NCBI GenBank assembly: GCA_949127695.1 | Contig: CASBQH010000156.1 | Span: forward strand, 1 to 9,804 | DNA from: Synechococcales cyanobacterium PMM_0073 | GTDB lineage: Bacteria; Cyanobacteriota; Cyanobacteriia; Elainellales; Elainellaceae | Direction of reading: 5' to 3' | DNA: 9,804 nucleotides | In this document: positions 6,912-9,804 of the stretch, piece by piece | How the letters are laid out: every line of letters starts with the position of its first letter | Position numbering within the stretch: position 1 is the stretch's first letter | The notes under the pieces: model-generated | Databases searched by the model: none | What the model saw: the letters and a program-made list of their open reading frames with translations, nothing else | Told to the model about the DNA's origin: nothing | Program-made: the position numbers and the translations under genes

Positions 6912-6941
6912 ATTGTATCTTCAGCTCTGAAGCTATACAAC
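6912..6941. promoter_or_regulatory. Imperfect dyad with possible back-to-back promoters
   Basis: TTGTAT-CTTCAG (6913-6924) is mirrored by CTGAAG-ct-ATACAA (6927-6940): 12 complementary pairs around a 2-nt centre, with a 2-nt insertion in the right arm. Because of the symmetry each strand has a -35-like TTGTAT and a -10-like hexamer 17 nt away. These are TACAAT (6917-6912) on the minus strand and TACAAC (6936-6941) on the plus strand. The minus-strand version is the better of the two and would start the miniprotein gene series with a leader of roughly 85 nt. The dyad fills the promoter spacer, as a repressor operator would. The -35 matches are weak (3 of 6). Confidence 0.4.
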
Positions 6942-7017
6942 TAGGAGGACAAAGAATCGGCTAGATGCGGTCTTGAATTAGGTCAGCTCATTACAAGAAG
7001 GCAGATAGTTCACAGCT

Positions 7018-7584
7018 GTGCAAACCCACATGACCATCGCATTCGCCGAGCCAGCTATTGATTTAGGGTGGAGCCAGTCGCATCAGGCGGCTCTGCTCAA
7101 GGGCGAAATTGCCCTAGAAACTCAGCCCTACTCAGCCTGGGGCGGGGCCGTCACAGCCCAGATGTATCTGCCGCTGGAGCGCAGCTTAATCTGGCAGCGA
7201 CTCACCGACTACCCGCGCTGGACGCAGTATTTTCCCAGCCTGACCCAGAGCCGCGTGATCGCCGAATCTCAGGGCTGTAAGCATCTGTATCAGGCGGCAG
7301 GCAAAACTTTTTTAATGTTTACAGCCCAAGTCGAAATCTATCTGAAGGTGACGGAAACGATTCACCCGCTGCGTGATCAGATCCAGTTTCAGCTAGAGCA
7401 AGGCACCTTCAACAATTTTGCAGCATGGCTGAAGCTTCAGGATCACCAAGGCGGCACGCTGCTGACCTATTCGGTTCAAGCCAAGCCGTCCATCCCCATC
7501 CCAACTCGGATCATTCAAGAGGGCATCCGGTTTGATTTGCCCAGAAACATGCGGTCGCTGCGGCGCGTGATCTGCCAGGGCTAG
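7018..7584 (+). CDS. SRPBCC-fold (cyclase/dehydrase-like) protein
   Basis: This is a 188-residue protein resembling the START-like SRPBCC (polyketide cyclase/dehydrase) superfamily, whose members bind hydrophobic ligands in a helix-grip pocket. Visible signs are the opening strand GGAVTAQMYLPLERSLIWQRLTDYPRWTQYFPSLTQSRVI (about 42-81), the usual helix and 'DYPRWTQYFP' turn of the fold. A central strand LFMFTAQVEIYLKV-like region follows, then alternating strands to TYSVQAKPSIPIPTRIIQEG, and a final helix ending LRRVI. No catalytic residue or ligand can be assigned. The frame opens with GTG at 7018; an ATG at 7030 (MTIAFAEP) is an equally plausible start, since neither has a convincing Shine-Dalgarno. 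The gene ends 32 nt before surE, so a shared transcript is likely. The fold is inferred from pattern only. Confidence 0.75.
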   Translation: MQTHMTIAFAEPAIDLGWSQSHQAALLKGEIALETQPYSAWGGAVTAQMYLPLERSLIWQRLTDYPRWTQYFPSLTQSRVIAESQGCKHLYQAAGKTFLMFTAQVEIYLKVTETIHPLRDQIQFQLEQGTFNNFAAWLKLQDHQGGTLLTYSVQAKPSIPIPTRIIQEGIRFDLPRNMRSLRRVICQG

Positions 7585-7616
7585 TACGATAGTTAGCAGC
7601 CTAAATTCTAATCGCC

Positions 7617-8324
7617 ATGCGCTTCATTCTGACCAACGACGATGGCATTGATGCGCCGGGACTGGCAGCATTGAAAGAGTCCGTGAGTCAAGCGATTCCT
7701 GATGCGGAGATTACCATCGTTGCGCCCTTGCATCACCATTCCGGCTGTAGCCATCAGGTGACAACCGATCGCCCAATTCGAGTCGAGCAGCGCTCAGAAT
7801 TTGCCTATGCGGTGGAGGGCACGCCTGCCGACTGCATTCGCGTGGCGCTCAGCCATCTACAGCTACAGCCAGATTTTGTGCTCTCAGGCATCAATGCAGG
7901 CGGCAATTTGGGCGCAGATCTCTATATTTCGGGCACGGTGGCGGCGGTGCGGGAAGCGGCGCTCTACCGAATTCCTGGCATGGCGATCTCGCATTACATT
8001 CACTGCCGTCAGCCAATTGACTGGGCGCGAGCCAGCCAGATCACCGGTGCCGTGCTGGATAAACTTTGCCACCAGCCGCAGATTTCTGGCAGCTTTTGGA
8101 ACGTCAATTTGCCGCATTTACTAGAACGCGGCATGGCCGATCCGGCGCTAGTATTTTGCCCACTCTGCACTCAGCCGCTGCCTGCGGTCTATCAGGCGTC
8201 GGAAACCGGAGGCTTGCAGTATGCTGGAGAATATGGCAAACGCGCTCGCGATTTGGGTTCTGATGTCGAGGTTTGTTTTGCGGGCAATATTGCTGTGACG
8301 GCGATTCGGCTATGGAATCAGTGA
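7617..8324 (+). CDS. surE: 5'/3'-nucleotidase SurE
   Basis: SurE is a divalent-metal-dependent phosphatase that removes phosphate from nucleoside monophosphates and related compounds in the cytosol. The protein has 235 residues. The N-terminal LTNDDGIDAPG supplies metal ligands D8 and D9. The second ligand region PLHHHSGCSHQVT contains S42, equivalent to the conserved serine of the family. The third is N93 in LSGINAGGNLGADLYISGTVAAVREA, the strongest SurE signature. The C-terminal half is more variable but keeps the NVNLP turn at about residue 162. Length is in the short range for SurE (about 225-270). It follows the SRPBCC gene closely, and is followed by a 93-nt spacer. The ATG at 7617 matches the family start; there is no obvious Shine-Dalgarno. 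Confidence 0.95.
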   Translation: MRFILTNDDGIDAPGLAALKESVSQAIPDAEITIVAPLHHHSGCSHQVTTDRPIRVEQRSEFAYAVEGTPADCIRVALSHLQLQPDFVLSGINAGGNLGADLYISGTVAAVREAALYRIPGMAISHYIHCRQPIDWARASQITGAVLDKLCHQPQISGSFWNVNLPHLLERGMADPALVFCPLCTQPLPAVYQASETGGLQYAGEYGKRARDLGSDVEVCFAGNIAVTAIRLWNQ

Positions 8325-8417
8325 GATTCTGGGTATCCTGAACCTGCTTAAGCCAATTTATCTCAGATCTCTATTCAGATTCGTTTCGTCTTGAGCTGAA
8401 GCGCCAGTTTTTCAAAG

Positions 8418-9350
8418 ATGCTTGTCATGTCCAAGCCTTGCTCCTTTAATTTGACTTTGCTCCTTGCTGTGGGGTTAGCTGGCTGGATGAGTGCCTGTAG
8501 CTCCTCCACCCGTTCGTCACAGCTGGTCGATTCACAGGCTCAAACTTCTGCCTCAGCGGTCACTGCTACGACTCCCGAAAAAGCCGCGCCTGTCCAGCCA
8601 GAGGCCAAAACAGACTCGTTTAAGCTGGCGGTCGAGCGAGCGGTCAGCGCCGACAAGTTGGGTCGGTCGGCTCAGTCACGCGATGACTGGCGACTGGTTG
8701 CGAGCCGCTGGCAGCAGGCCGTGACGCTGATGAAAGCAGTGCCCGCTTCTAGCCTCAATCGGGCAGAAGCCCAGCAAAAGTTGGGGCAATATCAGCAAAA
8801 TTTGGCCAGCGCGCAGCAAAAGGCGAATCGACCGACTACTCTCATCAATCCGAATGGCGTGGTGGTTCTGCCGCCAGTCGCGCAGCCGCCTACGCGCCCA
8901 GCTGTCCGTTCTGCGGCTCCGATTGCAGCGGCTGCCCCTCAGTCTGCTGCTCAGCCAGAAGCTCCCAATCCACCGCAAAGCCGCAAGTTCTATGCGCCAA
9001 TTGTGCGTCGAGCCGGGAATACGCCCGTGATCCGCGTCACCTTTAACAACAGTCAGCCCTTCGATATGATTGTCGATACGGGAGCCAGCGGTACGCTGAT
9101 CACGCGCCAAATGGCCAGCCAGCTTGGCGTCAAAACCGTAGCACAGGCGAGCGTCGATACAGCGAGTCAGCGCAACGTTACTTTTCCGCTGGGCTACGTG
9201 CAGTCGATTGCGGTTGGCGGTGCGGTGGCCAAAAATGTGCTGGTCGCAGTGGCTGGAGCTGAGCTAGATGTGGGGCTGCTCGGCCACGACTTTTTCGGCA
9301 ACTACGACGTAATTATTCGCGAGCGTGAGGTGGAGTTTCAGGAGCGTTAG
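8418..9350 (+). CDS. Probable lipoprotein with retropepsin-like aspartic protease domain
   Basis: The 310-residue product starts with a signal peptide (hydrophobic stretch about 10-24) ending in a lipobox-like MSAC, so C27 is a probable lipidated cysteine; the Met at -3 is slightly atypical. Residues 66-136 form a helical module (DWRLVASRWQQAVTLMKAVP, then AEAQQKLGQYQQNLASAQQKA) like the one I recall in many cyanobacterial envelope proteins. A Pro/Ala-rich linker (about 138-188) leads to a retropepsin-like domain (about 190-310). That domain has the catalytic motif DTGAS at 220-224 in FDMIVDTGASGTLITRQMA, and the closing LLGHDFFGNYDVII at 287-300. Such single-domain proteases need to dimerise. 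An internal ATG at 8427 is an alternative start. The last 38 bp overlap the convergent ferredoxin-domain gene. Substrate unknown. Confidence 0.85.
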   Translation: MLVMSKPCSFNLTLLLAVGLAGWMSACSSSTRSSQLVDSQAQTSASAVTATTPEKAAPVQPEAKTDSFKLAVERAVSADKLGRSAQSRDDWRLVASRWQQAVTLMKAVPASSLNRAEAQQKLGQYQQNLASAQQKANRPTTLINPNGVVVLPPVAQPPTRPAVRSAAPIAAAAPQSAAQPEAPNPPQSRKFYAPIVRRAGNTPVIRVTFNNSQPFDMIVDTGASGTLITRQMASQLGVKTVAQASVDTASQRNVTFPLGYVQSIAVGGAVAKNVLVAVAGAELDVGLLGHDFFGNYDVIIREREVEFQER

Positions 9351-9663
9351 GCTGTGGTCTGAGATGTAGGGATCTGGGATGCAGGCGCGGATGCAGCATC
9401 TCGATCACAGGCTGATGATTGCAAAGATGCTGTTGGACAATCAGCGGCACCTGCTTGGCTTGCACTCGGCAGTACCAGATATTGTCTGGCGTTACCCGCA
9501 CGGTCACGCTGGTAGAGCATTGCCCCATACAGTCGCTGGGCAAGACTTGGACATTGGCTGGCGCAGTTGCCGTAAAAGCTGTCAGCACTTCGGCTGAGCC
9601 TTGCTGCTGACAGGAGCGATATTGGCAAACCCAAACGCAATATTCAGCTGAAGCCTCGCTCAT
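9313..9663 (-). CDS. Thioredoxin-like (2Fe-2S) ferredoxin domain protein
   Basis: This is a 116-residue protein of the thioredoxin-fold 2Fe-2S ferredoxin group, the fold shared with NuoE/HoxE subunits. The likely cluster ligands are C13 and C18 (VCQYRSC), then C45 and C49 (SDCMGQCSTSVTVRV); C9, C65 and C81 are extra. The segment DNIWYCRVQAKQVPLIVQQHL (60-80) is the usual final strand and helix. After about residue 90 the tail is rich in His, Pro and Arg and looks poorly conserved. It is the part that overlaps the 3' end of the protease gene on the other strand. The start ATG shares four bases (ATGA) with the stop of the gene upstream, indicating translational coupling. An electron-transfer role is inferred from the cysteine pattern; its partner is unknown. 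Confidence 0.8.
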   Translation of the reverse strand: MSEASAEYCVWVCQYRSCQQQGSAEVLTAFTATAPANVQVLPSDCMGQCSTSVTVRVTPDNIWYCRVQAKQVPLIVQQHLCNHQPVIEMLHPRLHPRSLHLRPQPNAPETPPHARE

Positions 9664-9804
9664 TCCACGCCCAAAACCCGATTCAGCAAGCCTGTCACCG
9701 AACGCTTCAGCTGCTGCCGCTGCCGCCAGTTTGTAAAAGCCTCATGGTAAGCATCTTCGCTCAGCCCGTAGGTTTTCCAGGCCGCTAGCGCTAAGCTAAA
9801 GCCA
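9660..9804 (-). CDS. Unidentified gene, C-terminal end only
   Basis: The reading frame is open from the right edge (first full codon ends at 9803) to a TGA at 9662-9660, giving the last 47 residues of a gene that continues outside the window. The visible part is GFSLALAAWKTYGLSEDAY, followed by a basic helical run with NWRQRQQLKRS, then ending LLNRVLGVE. It looks like the helical C-terminus of a soluble protein, but I do not recognise the family. Support for it being real comes from the ATGA overlap with the ferredoxin-domain gene start and the absence of stops in this frame. The two are almost certainly one operon. Confidence 0.6.
   Translation of the reverse strand, partial: GFSLALAAWKTYGLSEDAYHEAFTNWRQRQQLKRSVTGLLNRVLGVE

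Noticed and set aside
8325..8417. Spacer after surE searched for terminator or promoter
   Set aside because: Only weak elements are visible: a short TTCTGGGTATCCTGAA dyad without a T-run, and a TCTATT hexamer without a good -35. Not enough to call a feature.
1..9804. HIP1 octamer GCGATCGC, mobile elements, CRISPR arrays, tRNA or rRNA
   Set aside because: Reading through, I found no exact HIP1 copy (only near matches such as GCGATCGA near 2269 and CCGATCGC near 7764), no terminal inverted repeats or transposase, no spaced direct repeats, and no tRNA-like cloverleaf.

Overview
The window looks like a chromosomal segment of a cyanobacterium. The order rpsI-rpmE-prfA is the usual tail of the cyanobacterial ribosomal protein cluster. 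The L31, HemC, small membrane proteins, 2Fe-2S ferredoxin-domain protein and retropepsin-like lipoprotein also read as cyanobacterial types. A filamentous Leptolyngbya-like lineage is a guess; the sequence does not fix the genus. The HIP1 octamer that is abundant in many cyanobacterial genomes is absent. Most genes lack a clear Shine-Dalgarno sequence, which is also common in the phylum.

Layout. Positions 1-1727 (+) hold the end of rpsI, then rpmE, a probable intrinsic terminator, and prfA: translation machinery. Positions 1811-3088 (+) encode an SbcD/Mre11-like nuclease with its own candidate promoter. It meets hemC (3085-4044, -) tail to tail, and the two genes share their stop-codon bases. 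Upstream of hemC on the minus strand lies a 167-nt spacer with an HLR1-like (RpaB-type) direct repeat. Next comes a minus-strand series that would be read from about 6.9 kb leftward: two related two-helix membrane miniproteins, a conserved cyanobacterial-type hypothetical protein, acylphosphatase, and a HlyD-family membrane fusion protein.

A spacer of about 200 nt (6821-7017) separates this series from a plus-strand group. The spacer contains a striking imperfect dyad that could carry back-to-back promoters. The plus-strand group is an SRPBCC-fold protein, surE, and a probable lipoprotein with a retropepsin-like domain. At the right edge, a minus-strand thioredoxin-like 2Fe-2S ferredoxin-domain gene overlaps the 3' end of the protease gene. 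The same gene overlaps the stop codon of a further, cut-off minus-strand gene by ATGA.

Functionally this is mostly housekeeping: translation, DNA repair, tetrapyrrole synthesis, nucleotide salvage and envelope functions. I see no phage, insertion sequence, CRISPR array, tRNA, rRNA or defence island. The items most worth a second look are the tandem miniprotein pair with its dyad-containing promoter region, the lipoprotein-type retropepsin with its helical module, the HLR1-like box before hemC, and the 10-bp direct repeats that abut two start codons.
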